From NCBI GenBank assembly GCA_963732845.1, contig CAVTBE010000003.1, positions 55,174 through 119,173 on the forward strand: 64,000 nucleotides of DNA, read 5' to 3'. Under the pieces are notes generated by a model. It had not been told where the DNA came from and ran no database searches. It was given only the letters and a program-made list of their open reading frames with translations. Shown piece after piece: positions 28,129 to 36,349 of the stretch (positions are counted from its first letter, which is position 1; each line of letters begins with the position of its first letter). This stretch comes from CAVSRC01 sp963732845. GTDB lineage: Bacteria > Pseudomonadota > Alphaproteobacteria > Rhizobiales > Kaistiaceae. The position numbers and the translations under genes were made by a program.

Positions 28129-29739
28129 ATGCTGCAAGTCTCACGTTGGAAAGCTGGCCTGATCGCCCTGGTCGTCCTGTTGGCGATCATCGTCGACATC
28201 CCGAACTTTTTCTCCGCCGCGACCGTGGCGAAATGGCCGGGCTGGTTGCCGCACAATCAGGTCGTCCTCGGCCTCGACCTGCAGGGCGGCGCCTATCTGC
28301 TCTATCAGGTCGACACCACCGACTACGTCCAGAAGCGCCTGCGCGCGCTGGTCGGCGACATCCGCAAGGCGATGCTGGAGAACCCGCGCATCGGCTACAC
28401 CGGCCTCGGCATTCAGGGCCAGGCGGTCCAGTTCCGTGTGCGCGACCTGAGCCAGCTCGCCGAGGTGCGCAAGCGCCTGGAGTCACTGCGCAATCCGTTG
28501 AACACCAGCCTCATCGGCGGCTCCAGCGTTACCGAATTTGACCTTGCCGTCGAGGACAACGGCCTGGTCCGTTTCTCCTATGATCCGAACGGCCTGACCC
28601 AGCGTGTGCGCGGCATCGTCCAGCAGTCGATCGAAGTCATCAACCGCCGCATCAATCAGCTTGGCACCACCGAGCCGTCGATCGCGCGTCAGGGCGACAA
28701 CCGCATCCTGGTGGAAGCGCCAGGTCTTGGCGATCCCGCGCGCCTGAAATCGCTTGTCGGCCAGACCGCGCAGCTCACCTTCCACCTGGTCAAGTCGACA
28801 CTGACCAAGGAACAGGCGGCGACCCAGCCGGTGCCGGCGGGCTCGCTCGAATTCCCCTCCGAGGAGAACCCGGACCTCGTCTATGTGGTCGAGGACACCG
28901 CGCTGATGACCGGCGAGGACCTCGTCGACGCCCAGGCCGGCTTCGACAGCCGCACCAACGAGCCGGTGGTCAATTTCCGGCTGTCGGCCTCCGGCGGCCG
29001 CATCTTCGGCGAAGTCACCGCCAAGAATGTCGGCCGGCCGTTCGCCATCGTCCTCGACGACAAGGTGATCTCGGCGCCGGTGATCCAGACCCCGATTCTG
29101 GGCGGCTCCGGTCAGATCAGCGGCCATTTCACGGTGCAGACCGCTAACGATCTCGCCATCCTGCTGCGCGCCGGTTCGTTGCCGGCCAAGCTCGACATCG
29201 TCGAAGAGCGCACGGTCGGCCCCGGCCTCGGCGCCGACTCGATCCGCGCCGGCAAGATCGCGGCGGTGATCGGAACGATCTTCGTGGTCAGCTTCATGTT
29301 CGCGACCTACGGCTTCTTCGGCCTCATCGCCAACGTCGCCGTGATGATCAACGTGGCGATTATCTTCGCCGTGCTGACCTTACTCGGTGCGACGCTGACA
29401 TTGCCCGGCATCGCCGGCATCGTGTTGACCATCGGCATGGCCGTCAACTCGAACGTGCTGATCTACGAGCGCATCCGCGAGGAGTTCCGCAACGGACGCA
29501 CGGCGATCGCCTCGATCGACGTCGGCTTCCGGCGGGCGCTGGGCACGATTCTCGACGCCAACATCACCACCATGATCTCCGCCCTCGTGCTCATGCAGCT
29601 TGGCACGGGCCCGATCCGGGGCTTCGCCGTCACCAACGCCATCGGCATTGTGGCCACGGTCTTCACCGCCTTCACCTTCACGCGGATGATCATCTCGATG
29701 TGGGTCGCCTGGCGCCGGCCGAACAGGATCGACCTCTAG
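28129..29739 (+). CDS. secD: Protein translocase subunit SecD
   Basis: 536 residues, six membrane helices and a large periplasmic domain. LGLDLQGGAYLLYQVD (D1 motif), GGSGQISGHFTVQTANDLAILLRAG and ERTVGPGLGADSIRAG are conserved SecD segments. SecD uses the proton gradient to pull exported proteins through SecYEG. 27 bases separate it from secF. Confidence 0.96.
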   Translation: MLQVSRWKAGLIALVVLLAIIVDIPNFFSAATVAKWPGWLPHNQVVLGLDLQGGAYLLYQVDTTDYVQKRLRALVGDIRKAMLENPRIGYTGLGIQGQAVQFRVRDLSQLAEVRKRLESLRNPLNTSLIGGSSVTEFDLAVEDNGLVRFSYDPNGLTQRVRGIVQQSIEVINRRINQLGTTEPSIARQGDNRILVEAPGLGDPARLKSLVGQTAQLTFHLVKSTLTKEQAATQPVPAGSLEFPSEENPDLVYVVEDTALMTGEDLVDAQAGFDSRTNEPVVNFRLSASGGRIFGEVTAKNVGRPFAIVLDDKVISAPVIQTPILGGSGQISGHFTVQTANDLAILLRAGSLPAKLDIVEERTVGPGLGADSIRAGKIAAVIGTIFVVSFMFATYGFFGLIANVAVMINVAIIFAVLTLLGATLTLPGIAGIVLTIGMAVNSNVLIYERIREEFRNGRTAIASIDVGFRRALGTILDANITTMISALVLMQLGTGPIRGFAVTNAIGIVATVFTAFTFTRMIISMWVAWRRPNRIDL

Positions 29740-29766
29740 GTCCGGGGCGAGCAGGGAGCCAATCGC

Positions 29767-30720
29767 ATGCGCAAGTTTCGGTTCATTCCCGACAACACGA
29801 AGATTCCGTTCATGCGGCTGTGGCGGATCAACTTCCCGGCCACCTTGGTGCTGTCGGTTCTATCGGTGACGCTGTTCTTCACCATTGGGCCGAACTACGG
29901 CATCGACTTCCGCGGTGGCACGCTGATCGAAGTCAAGCCGGTGGCCGCGACATACAATCTCGCCAGCATCCGCCAAACGGTCGGCTCCCTCAATCTCGGT
30001 GACGTGCAGGTCACCGAGGTGAGCGATGTCAGCGCCGAGAAATCGGTTCTGATCAGGATCGAGCAGCAAAAAGGCGGCGAAGCCGCGCAACAGGCGGCCG
30101 TCACCAAGGTGCGCGAAGCCTTCGGCAACACGGTGGAGTTCCGCCGGATCGAAAGCGTCGGACCGAGCGTGTCGAGCGAACTCGCGACCGCCGCCACCGT
30201 GGCGCTGCTCGTCACCATGGTGGCGATTCTCGCCTATATCTGGTTCCGCTTCGAGTGGCAGTTCGCCATCGGCGCAATCATCGCGACCAGCCACGATGTG
30301 TTCATGACACTCGGATTCTTCGTCGTGTCGCAGGTGGATTTCAGCCTGTCGAGCGTCGCCGCCATCCTCACCATCGTCGGCTATTCGCTCAACGACACCG
30401 TCGTCGTCTATGACCGCATTCGCGAGAATCTGCGCAAATACAAGAAGATGCCGATCCCCGAGCTGCTCGACCGCTCGGTCAACGAGATGCTGGCCCGCAC
30501 GACGCTTACGTCGATGACGACCTTCCTGGCGCTGCTCGCCCTGTTCATCTTCGGCGGCGAGGTCATCCGCTCCTTCGTCGCCGCCATGCTGTTCGGCGTC
30601 GTCGTCGGCACCTACTCGTCGATCTACATCGCCGCGCCGGTGCTCATCTTCTTCAAGCTCAGGCCGGGCGGCAGCGCCGGCGGAGAGCCGGAGGCCGCCG
30701 AGGCATCCGCCAAGGCGTAG
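29767..30720 (+). CDS. secF: Protein translocase subunit SecF
   Basis: 317 residues, six membrane helices. GPNYGIDFRGGTLIEVKP, VGPSVSSELATAATVALLV and YSLNDTVVVYDRIRENL are typical SecF motifs. Works with SecD. The small C-terminal tail is Gly/Ala/Glu-rich. Followed by the Mth938-domain gene after 5 bases. Confidence 0.96.
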   Translation: MRKFRFIPDNTKIPFMRLWRINFPATLVLSVLSVTLFFTIGPNYGIDFRGGTLIEVKPVAATYNLASIRQTVGSLNLGDVQVTEVSDVSAEKSVLIRIEQQKGGEAAQQAAVTKVREAFGNTVEFRRIESVGPSVSSELATAATVALLVTMVAILAYIWFRFEWQFAIGAIIATSHDVFMTLGFFVVSQVDFSLSSVAAILTIVGYSLNDTVVVYDRIRENLRKYKKMPIPELLDRSVNEMLARTTLTSMTTFLALLALFIFGGEVIRSFVAAMLFGVVVGTYSSIYIAAPVLIFFKLRPGGSAGGEPEAAEASAKA

Positions 30721-30725
30721 AGCCC

Positions 30726-31115
30726 ATGGCGAAGGGCGTCGTCATCCGCGCTGCCCACTATCCCGGCCGCGCGCCGATCGAGGCCTACGGCAATGGCGGC
30801 TTCCGCTTCGCCGCCATGTCGCACCGCGGCTCGCTCATCTGTCTGCCGAGCGGCATCTATGGCTGGCAGGCGGTGGCGGCTGACGCCATCGACGCGGCCA
30901 GCCTCGAGAAGGTCTTCGCCGAGGCCGACACCATCCACATCCTGCTGGTCGGCACCGGCGCCGACATCGTGCCGCTCACGCCGGCGCTGCGCGAGTGCTG
31001 CCGCGCGGCGGGGATCGTCGCCGAGCCCATGTCGACCGGCGCCGCGGTGCGCACCTTCAATGTGCTGCTTGCCGAGGAGCGGGCGGTCGCGGCGGCGCTG
31101 ATTGCCGTGGACTGA
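30726..31115 (+). CDS. Mth938-like (DUF498) domain protein
   Basis: 129 residues of the Mth938/DUF498 family, whose mitochondrial member NDUFAF3 is a complex I assembly factor. The central PSGIYGWQA and ILLVGTGADIVPLTPALRE segments are conserved in the family. The gene follows secF by 5 bases and precedes a squalene/phytoene synthase-like gene whose mitochondrial relative, NDUFAF6, is also a complex I assembly factor. A role in complex I biogenesis is inferred from those relatives and the adjacency. Confidence 0.82.
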   Translation: MAKGVVIRAAHYPGRAPIEAYGNGGFRFAAMSHRGSLICLPSGIYGWQAVAADAIDAASLEKVFAEADTIHILLVGTGADIVPLTPALRECCRAAGIVAEPMSTGAAVRTFNVLLAEERAVAAALIAVD

Positions 31116-31143
31116 GGCCGGGTCGCGGGCCATATCTTCCGCC

Positions 31144-31971
31144 ATGGACGTCTACGACCACTGCGCCGGACTCGTGCGCGAACTGGATCGCGACCGCTAC
31201 ATAGCCGACCTTTTCGTTCCGGAGACCGCGCGCCGGCATCTCTTCGCGCTCCACGCCTTCAGCGCCGAGGTGGCGCGCATCCGCGACACGGTCAGCGATC
31301 CGACGCTCGGCGAGATCCGCCTGCAATGGTGGCGCGACGCGCTTCTCTCCGGCGGCGGCGGGCACCCGGTGGCGAGCGCCCTGATCGAGACCATCCGCAC
31401 CTTCGCCCTGCCGCTGGCCGGCTTCGAGGGGCTCATCGATGCACGCGTGTTCGACCTCTATGACGACCAGATGCCAACCCGCACCGATCTCGAGGGCTAT
31501 GCCGGCGAAACTACGTCGGCGCTGATCCAGCTTGGCGCCATCGTTCTGGCCGGCGGCCACGATCCGCGCGTGGCATCCGCCGCGGGGCATGCCGGCGTCG
31601 CCTATGCCATGACCGGCCTCCTCAGGGCGCTGCCCATCCACGCCGCGCGCGGCCAGTGCTATCTGCCCGCCGATATCAGCGCCGCCCACGGTTTCGACCG
31701 CGCGACGCTGGCGCAGGCGAAGGCCACGCCCGAACTGCTGATGACGCTTGCCGAGCTGCGCGCCATCGCCCGCGATCACCTGTCCCGCGCCATGCCCGAT
31801 ATCGCGGTGCTACCGGCGGCGCTGAAGCCGGCCTTCCTGCCGGTCGCCCTTGTCGGCCCGGCGCTCAACCGCATGGACAGGCCCGGCTACGACCCGTTCT
31901 CCGGCCGCATCGACCTCACGCCGCTGAGGAGGCAGTGGATTCTCTGGCGTGCCGCGCGTCGCTGGAAATAG
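31144..31971 (+). CDS. Squalene/phytoene synthase-like protein (NDUFAF6-type)
   Basis: 275 residues of the trans-isoprenyl diphosphate synthase fold. The Asp-rich substrate motifs DxxxD of true squalene synthases are altered here (ARIRDTVSDPTLGEIRLQWWRDAL, and YDDQMPTRTDLEGYAGETTSAL). Such short relatives include NDUFAF6, needed for complex I assembly, rather than carotenoid enzymes. No carotenoid genes are nearby. The start at 31144 is preferred over an upstream in-frame start within the previous gene. It converges on trmFO, with only a few bases between. Confidence 0.78.
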   Translation: MDVYDHCAGLVRELDRDRYIADLFVPETARRHLFALHAFSAEVARIRDTVSDPTLGEIRLQWWRDALLSGGGGHPVASALIETIRTFALPLAGFEGLIDARVFDLYDDQMPTRTDLEGYAGETTSALIQLGAIVLAGGHDPRVASAAGHAGVAYAMTGLLRALPIHAARGQCYLPADISAAHGFDRATLAQAKATPELLMTLAELRAIARDHLSRAMPDIAVLPAALKPAFLPVALVGPALNRMDRPGYDPFSGRIDLTPLRRQWILWRAARRWK

Positions 31972-31974
31972 CCG

Positions 31975-33378
31975 CTATTCGGCTGCGTCGGCGGCGGGGC
32001 CGGCAAGCCAGTGGTCGAAGTCGGCGAGCGCCCGGGCGGCGATCGCCTGGCGCTTGGCGACGGTCTTCTGCGGACCTTTCAGCTTCACGCCGGGCTCCGG
32101 CGTCACGGCGATGTCGGGAAACAGGCCGAAATTGACGTTCATCGGCTGGAACGAGCGCTTGCCCGGCTCGTCGTCGGAGGCGAGGTGCCCGCCGGTGATA
32201 TGGCCGAGGATGGCACCGAAGGCGGTGGTCGCCGGCGGCGGCACGATCGCCTCGCCAAGACGCTCCGCCGCCGCCATGCGGCCGGCAATCAACCCGATCG
32301 CCGTCAATTCGACATAGCCCTCGCAGCCGGTGATCTGGCCGGCGAAGCGCAGCCGGGGGGCCGCCTTGAGGCGAAGAAATCCGTCAAGAACCTTGGGTGA
32401 ATTGAGAAAAGTGTTGCGATGGAGCCCGCCGAGCCGGGCGAATTGCGCATCGGCCAGACCGGGAATCATGCGGAAGATGTCGGCCTGGATGGCGTAGCGC
32501 AGGCGTGTCTGGAAGCCGACCATGTTGTAGAGCGTGCCCAGTGTATTGTCCTGGCGGAGCTGGACGATGGCATGGGGCTTGACCGTCGGATCGCGCGGAT
32601 TGGTCAGTCCGACGGGCTTCATCGGCCCATGGCGCAGCGTCTCGCGGCCGCGCTCGGCCATCACCTCGATGGGCAGGCAGCCGTCGAAATAGGGGATCTT
32701 CTCCCAGTCGTGGTGCTTGTGCGGCTCACCGGCGGTGAGCGCGTCGACGAAGGCGTCGTACTGGGCCTTGTCCATCGGGCAGTTGATGTAGTCGGCGCCG
32801 CTGCCGCCAGGGCCCGCCTTGTCGTAGCGCGACTGGAACCAGGCGACGTCCATGTCGATGGAATCGAAATGGACGATGGGGGCGATGGCATCGAAGAAGG
32901 CCAGCGCATCCTCGCCGGTGAGCTGCCGGATCGCCTCGGCCAGCCCGGGCGCGGTGAGCGGGCCGGTGGCGACGATCACCTTGTCCCATTCGGCCGGTGG
33001 CAGGCCGGCGATCTCGCCGCGTTCGATGGTGACCAGCGGCTCGGCGGCAAGTGCGGCGGTGACGGCCTGCGCGAAACCCTCGCGGTCGACGGCGAGCGCC
33101 CCGCCGGCCGGCACCTGGTTGGTGTCCGCGGCGCGCATGACCAGAGAGCCGGCACGGCGCAGCTCCTCGTGGAGCAGCCCGACCGCATTGTTGCGATGGT
33201 CGTCGGAGCGGAAGGAATTGGAGCAGACCAGCTCGGCCAGCCGGTCGGTCTTGTGGGCCTCGGTCTGCCGCACGGGGCGCATTTCGTGCAGCACCACCGG
33301 CACGCCGCGGCGCGTAAGCTGCCAGGCGGCTTCCGATCCGGCGAGGCCGCCGCCGATGATATGAACGGGAGCGATCAT
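31975..33378 (-). CDS. trmFO: Methylenetetrahydrofolate-tRNA-(uracil-54-C5)-methyltransferase TrmFO
   Basis: 467 residues. The FAD-binding GGGLAGSEAAWQLTRRGVPV at the start, EMRPVRQTEAHKT, LVCSNSFRSDD with the catalytic-region cysteine, and GQITGCEGYVELTAIGLIAGR near the end are TrmFO hallmarks. It makes 5-methyluridine at position 54 of tRNA, using folate as carbon donor and FADH2 as reductant. Full length and intact. Confidence 0.95.
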   Translation of the reverse strand: MIAPVHIIGGGLAGSEAAWQLTRRGVPVVLHEMRPVRQTEAHKTDRLAELVCSNSFRSDDHRNNAVGLLHEELRRAGSLVMRAADTNQVPAGGALAVDREGFAQAVTAALAAEPLVTIERGEIAGLPPAEWDKVIVATGPLTAPGLAEAIRQLTGEDALAFFDAIAPIVHFDSIDMDVAWFQSRYDKAGPGGSGADYINCPMDKAQYDAFVDALTAGEPHKHHDWEKIPYFDGCLPIEVMAERGRETLRHGPMKPVGLTNPRDPTVKPHAIVQLRQDNTLGTLYNMVGFQTRLRYAIQADIFRMIPGLADAQFARLGGLHRNTFLNSPKVLDGFLRLKAAPRLRFAGQITGCEGYVELTAIGLIAGRMAAAERLGEAIVPPPATTAFGAILGHITGGHLASDDEPGKRSFQPMNVNFGLFPDIAVTPEPGVKLKGPQKTVAKRQAIAARALADFDHWLAGPAADAAE

Positions 33379-33432
33379 GGGGCGCGACCCTAGTCTGAGG
33401 CCCTTGCGGGTTCAACGGTGCGCCAGAATGTG

Positions 33433-33470
33433 AAAAACGCCCGCCGGGGAGGAAATCGGCGGGCGTTTCT
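33433..33470 (-). terminator. Rho-independent terminator downstream of the DUF1127 gene
   Basis: The stem AAACGCCCGCCG (33435-33446) pairs with CGGCGGGCGTTT (33457-33468) around a 10-base loop. Read on the minus strand it ends in a run of T (GTTTTTC), as expected for the small minus-strand gene just upstream. It also separates that gene from trmFO. Confidence 0.85.
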
Positions 33471-33557
33471 CTATGGGACCGGTCGCGTGGGAGGACGCCG
33501 CACCGGTTCCCGTATCGCCTCGGGGGAGGGAGGAGGATTCCCCGAGAACGAAGCCAG

Positions 33558-33710
33558 TTACATGGTGGCCGCGCGGCGGGCGATCGCGGGGATGTCCGCG
33601 GAAGAGATGCCCAGGTCGGCCAGGTCGCGGTTGGAAAGCCGCATGAGTTCGTTGTACGTCTGGCGGTACTTGCGCCATGCGCGATAGGTGGTGACAATCC
33701 GGTTGTTCAT
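33558..33710 (-). CDS. Small DUF1127 protein
   Basis: 50 residues: MNNRIVTTYRAWRKYRQTYN followed by ELMRLSNRDLADLGISSADIPAIARR. The R-ELMRLSNRDLADLGIS pattern is the DUF1127 (YjiS-like) signature; these small basic proteins are abundant in Rhizobiales, and some take part in phosphate or RNA regulation in Agrobacterium and Rhodobacter. It is not a shadow of a larger gene: it has its own terminator downstream and an AT-richer upstream region. Confidence 0.85.
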   Translation of the reverse strand: MNNRIVTTYRAWRKYRQTYNELMRLSNRDLADLGISSADIPAIARRAATM

Positions 33711-33974
33711 CGTCGTGCCTCTCAATTCGAAATCTCGGCGGGCGGCTAACTAGGAACTCACTGCCGTCCTTTCGATGAGGAAGATAGGCTCCTGCCCGCG
33801 CAATGTGCAGACGAGAAATCGCATACCGGCCTTGCACTTCATGCAATGCAACACACTTCTGTCACACATGTTGCGATGCAGCAAAAACCGCCGAATACCG
33901 CAAAAACCCTACCTGTTTAGCCGTGATTCCACCTCTGTACGGGTGTGAAATTGCGGCACGAGTGTGACCGGCCC

Positions 33975-34391
33975 ATGCAGCAGGTACAGCACCACCTCAC
34001 CGTCGAGACGCATGGCAAGGGGTTGACCGAGATCACCGAGCCGGTTGCCCGCTGGCTGGCCGGGCAGGGGGTCGCTAACGGTCTGTTGACGCTGTTCTGC
34101 CGCCACACCTCGGCGTCGCTCGTCGTGCAGGAAAACGCCGACCCGGACGTGCGCGCCGACCTTGCGGCGTTCTTCGAGCGGCTGGCGCCCGAATCCGGCC
34201 CCTATGTCCACACGATGGAAGGCCCGGACGACATGCCCGCCCATATCCGCGCGGCGCTGACCCAGGTGAGCCTCTCGGTCCCGGTCAGCAGCGGCCGCAT
34301 GGCGCTCGGCACCTGGCAGGGCATCTACCTGTTCGAACACCGGCGGCAGCCGCATCGCAGGACTGTGGTGCTCCACCTGATCGGCGAATAG
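33975..34391 (+). CDS. YjbQ-family (UPF0047) protein
   Basis: 138 residues. The conserved histidines and segments are visible: GLLTLFCRHTSASLVVQENADPDV, MEGPDDMPAHIRAALT, and GRMALGTWQGIYLFEHR. Members are trimeric and have been linked to weak thiamine-phosphate synthase activity; the true role is unsettled. Start at the second in-frame ATG (MQQVQHHLTVET), since the first lies before the conserved strand. Divergent from the DUF1127 gene. Confidence 0.85.
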   Translation: MQQVQHHLTVETHGKGLTEITEPVARWLAGQGVANGLLTLFCRHTSASLVVQENADPDVRADLAAFFERLAPESGPYVHTMEGPDDMPAHIRAALTQVSLSVPVSSGRMALGTWQGIYLFEHRRQPHRRTVVLHLIGE

Positions 34392-34424
34392 AGTGCGCCA
34401 TCTTTGGCCGGAAGAGGGGGCCCC

Positions 34425-35072
34425 ATGCCGGACATCACGCTTTACGGACGCAAGACATCGGTGAATGTGCAGAAGGCCGTCTGGGTGCTCGAAGAGCTCC
34501 GCGTGCCCTATGCGCAGATCGAGGTCGGCCTCAACTTTGGCGGCGTCGACACGCCGGAGTACCTGGCGATGAATCCGAACGGCCTGGTGCCGACGCTGAA
34601 GGACGGCGAACTCGTCCTGTGGGAGAGCCACGCCATCGTCCGCTATCTCTCGGCCACCTACGGCGCCGGCAATCTGTGGCCGGAATCGCCGAAGGCGCGG
34701 GCCGCGGCCGACCAGTGGACCGACTGGACGGCCATGCGCTTCCAGCCGGCCTGGGGCGCGGTGTTCTCGGCGGTGGCGCGCACCAAGCCGGAGTCCCGCG
34801 ACCGACGAGCGGTTGCCGCGGCGCTGAAGGGGGTCGAGCCCTGCTTCCGCATTATCGAGGCACAGTTGCGCAGGACGCCCTGGCTCGCCGGCGAGCGCCT
34901 GACCTATGGCGACATCGCCGCCGGCGCGCTGCTCTATCGCTGGTACACCATGGACATCGAGCGTTCGCCGCTCACCGGTGTCGACGGCTGGTACGAGCGG
35001 CTGACGGCTAGGCCCGCCTACGCCAAGGCCGTCTGCGTCAACTACGACATCCTGAAGAACACGGTCGGGTAG
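34425..35072 (+). CDS. Glutathione S-transferase family protein
   Basis: 215 residues: N-terminal thioredoxin-like domain (ITLYGRKTSVNVQKAVWVLEELRVPYAQIEVG; MNPNGLVPTLKDGELVLWESHAIVRYLS) and a helical C-terminal domain (YGDIAAGALLYRWYTMDIE). The usual ES-AIxxYL glutathione-binding signature is present. Start at MPDITLYG, with GAAGAGGGG in front. 33 bases after the YjbQ gene. Substrate unknown; not closely like the GST at 2.1 kb. Confidence 0.85.
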   Translation: MPDITLYGRKTSVNVQKAVWVLEELRVPYAQIEVGLNFGGVDTPEYLAMNPNGLVPTLKDGELVLWESHAIVRYLSATYGAGNLWPESPKARAAADQWTDWTAMRFQPAWGAVFSAVARTKPESRDRRAVAAALKGVEPCFRIIEAQLRRTPWLAGERLTYGDIAAGALLYRWYTMDIERSPLTGVDGWYERLTARPAYAKAVCVNYDILKNTVG

Positions 35073-35315
35073 GGGGCACGTTCCCCGGACGCCACCCGCC
35101 GTCCTCTTCCTCGTCATCCTCCGCGAAAGCGGAGGATCGGCTTCAGCAAACAAGGCGCTCTGTGTTTGGGGAGAACGGTCCTCCGGTCTCGGCTTTCGCC
35201 TCGCCGGAGGATGACCGGGGGGGAGGGAGGCACGGCTTTCCCTTCTCGCGAGCCAAAGCACCGAGGTATGAACCTTTCAAAGAACATTCCCCTTAGCCCG
35301 GAGGTACAAGGGGGT
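35073..35315. other. Intergenic region with GNRA-capped hairpins
   Basis: No gene is supported. A perfect hairpin ATCCTCCGC-GAAA-GCGGAGGAT occupies 35116-35137, with a GAAA tetraloop, and TCCTCCGG (35179-35186) pairs with CCGGAGGA (35204-35211). They share the TCCTCCG motif and look like members of a dispersed palindromic repeat. The first could end the GST transcript. Confidence 0.5.
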
Positions 35316-35549
35316 GGCGGGCGCTCGGCGAATGCCGTGCGGTTACTCCGCGAAAACTGGGGGCACTCTACCCGAGCGCCCGCCGCGGCGATTTTCTTGC
35401 GTCTCCCGGCGAGCTCTGCACCCTTTCCTCGGGAGAAAAGAGCTTAGGCCTTGCGGCGGCCGGTCGTAGTGCCGACGGTCCCGCCGGGAACGCCCCGAGG
35501 GCCGGACTGCGAATCCGGAGCGCGGGGGCGCCGCACCCAGCTCCACCTA
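35316..35549 (+). ncRNA. Unidentified strongly structured RNA-like segment (strand uncertain)
   Basis: No coding gene is supported. A 13-bp perfect stem (GGCGGGCGCTCGG at 35316-35328 with CCGAGCGCCCGCC at 35372-35384) encloses a smaller GCGG-TTACT-CCGC hairpin. Then CTCCCG (35403-35408) can pair with CGGGAG (35430-35435), while AGCTCT (35412-35417) pairs with AGAGCT (35439-35444), an interleaved pseudoknot-like order. A third block is closed by GCGGCG (35453-35458) / CGCCGC (35529-35534) and holds the 5-bp hairpin CCGGA-CTGCGAA-TCCGG (35502-35518). The 3' end CCAGCTCCACC resembles a tmRNA end, but no T-loop or tag reading frame was found. tmRNA, RNase P, SRP and 6S signatures were looked for and not seen. 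Confidence 0.4.
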
Positions 35550-35655
35550 AGGTCGCCACCGGTCGGCGCCCCTCTTGAGCGAGGATGCGGGCATCATCTC
35601 ATGGGGTCAGGCCACCGGGGATAGATATATTTTTGCGGGCAGAGCGACAGACACG

Positions 35656-36181
35656 AGCTCACCTCTCCCACCAAACACGGGCTTGCCCGTGTTTGGCGTC
35701 AATACTGCCAAAGTCGGAAACATCCGACTTTGGTTGGAGAGGTCGCGAGCGTGAGCCGAGCGGGTGAGGGGACCATGCCTCACGAGGGTCCGTACGCCCT
35801 CACCCCACGCGCCTAAGTCGCTTGCGCTCCAAGGCGCGTGGCCCTCTCCCCTCGGGAGAGGCGAACACGCCTCGGGCGTCGCGAGGGAAGGTGGCGGAAT
35901 ACGCTTCGCGATTCCGGCTTACAAACTGGACCTGTAGGCCGGGAATGGCCGGGACGAGCCCGGTCAAACCAAGCGTGGGCGGGCGTGACCCCACCCGGCC
36001 GGCTGCGCCGGCCACCCTCCCCGGATCGGGCAGGGCAATTGCATATGGCACGGCGCGACACCTCTCCCCTTGCGGGAGAGGTCGCCCGGCGCAGCCGGGC
36101 GGGTGAGGGGTGCGGGCACCGCCTTGCCATTACCCCTCACCCTGTCCCTCTCCCGCAAGGGGAGAGGGGACGAATACGGCA
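35656..36181. repeat. Cluster of REP-like palindromic intergenic repeats
   Basis: Perfect hairpins at 35671-35696 (CCAAACACGGGC-TT-GCCCGTGTTTGG) and 35708-35733 (CCAAAGTCGGA-AACA-TCCGACTTTGG) are nested between ACCTCTCC (35661-35668) and GGAGAGGT (35736-35743). Further right, exact inverted 21-base copies at 36061-36081 and 36147-36167 flank GGGTGAGGGG (36101-36110) and CCCCTCACCC (36133-36142), forming one large palindrome. The recurring CCTCTCC/GGTGAGG theme is common in Rhizobiales intergenic repeats. No gene is supported between 35550 and 36349. Confidence 0.7.
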
Positions 36182-36349
36182 GGCGCTGCCCGCGTCCGGT
36201 AGGACCGGAGCACATGCGATCGCTTTACCGGAGCGGGGAGGGAGGGCGTCTGCCGCGCGCCCGGAGCCCAATCTCCACCTTGCGGATTCACGGTCGGGTT
36301 GCGGCGGACGCTGAACCGACGGCGATTGCGAGAAACGGCGCGCGGCGCC

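Noticed and set aside
31144..31971. Phytoene synthase of a carotenoid pathway.
   Set aside because: The Asp-rich catalytic motifs are altered and no carotenoid genes are near; NDUFAF6-type is a better fit.
35502..35518. tRNA anticodon-like arm CCGGA-CTGCGAA-TCCGG.
   Set aside because: No matching acceptor, D or T arms at tRNA distances; kept only as a hairpin of the structured segment.
35533..35549. Possible tmRNA 3' end (CCAGCTCCACC).
   Set aside because: No T-loop, no encoded CCA-A, and no alpha-type tag sequence (no AAC GAC start) on either strand of the surrounding region.
35400..35550. Possible cobalamin riboswitch or RNase P RNA.
   Set aside because: No GCCACTG/B12 box, and no GAGGAAAGTCC or ACAGAAA RNase P core was found.
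35656..36181. CRISPR-like repeats.
   Set aside because: Repeats are inverted, unevenly spaced and differ in sequence; no regular spacers and no cas genes.
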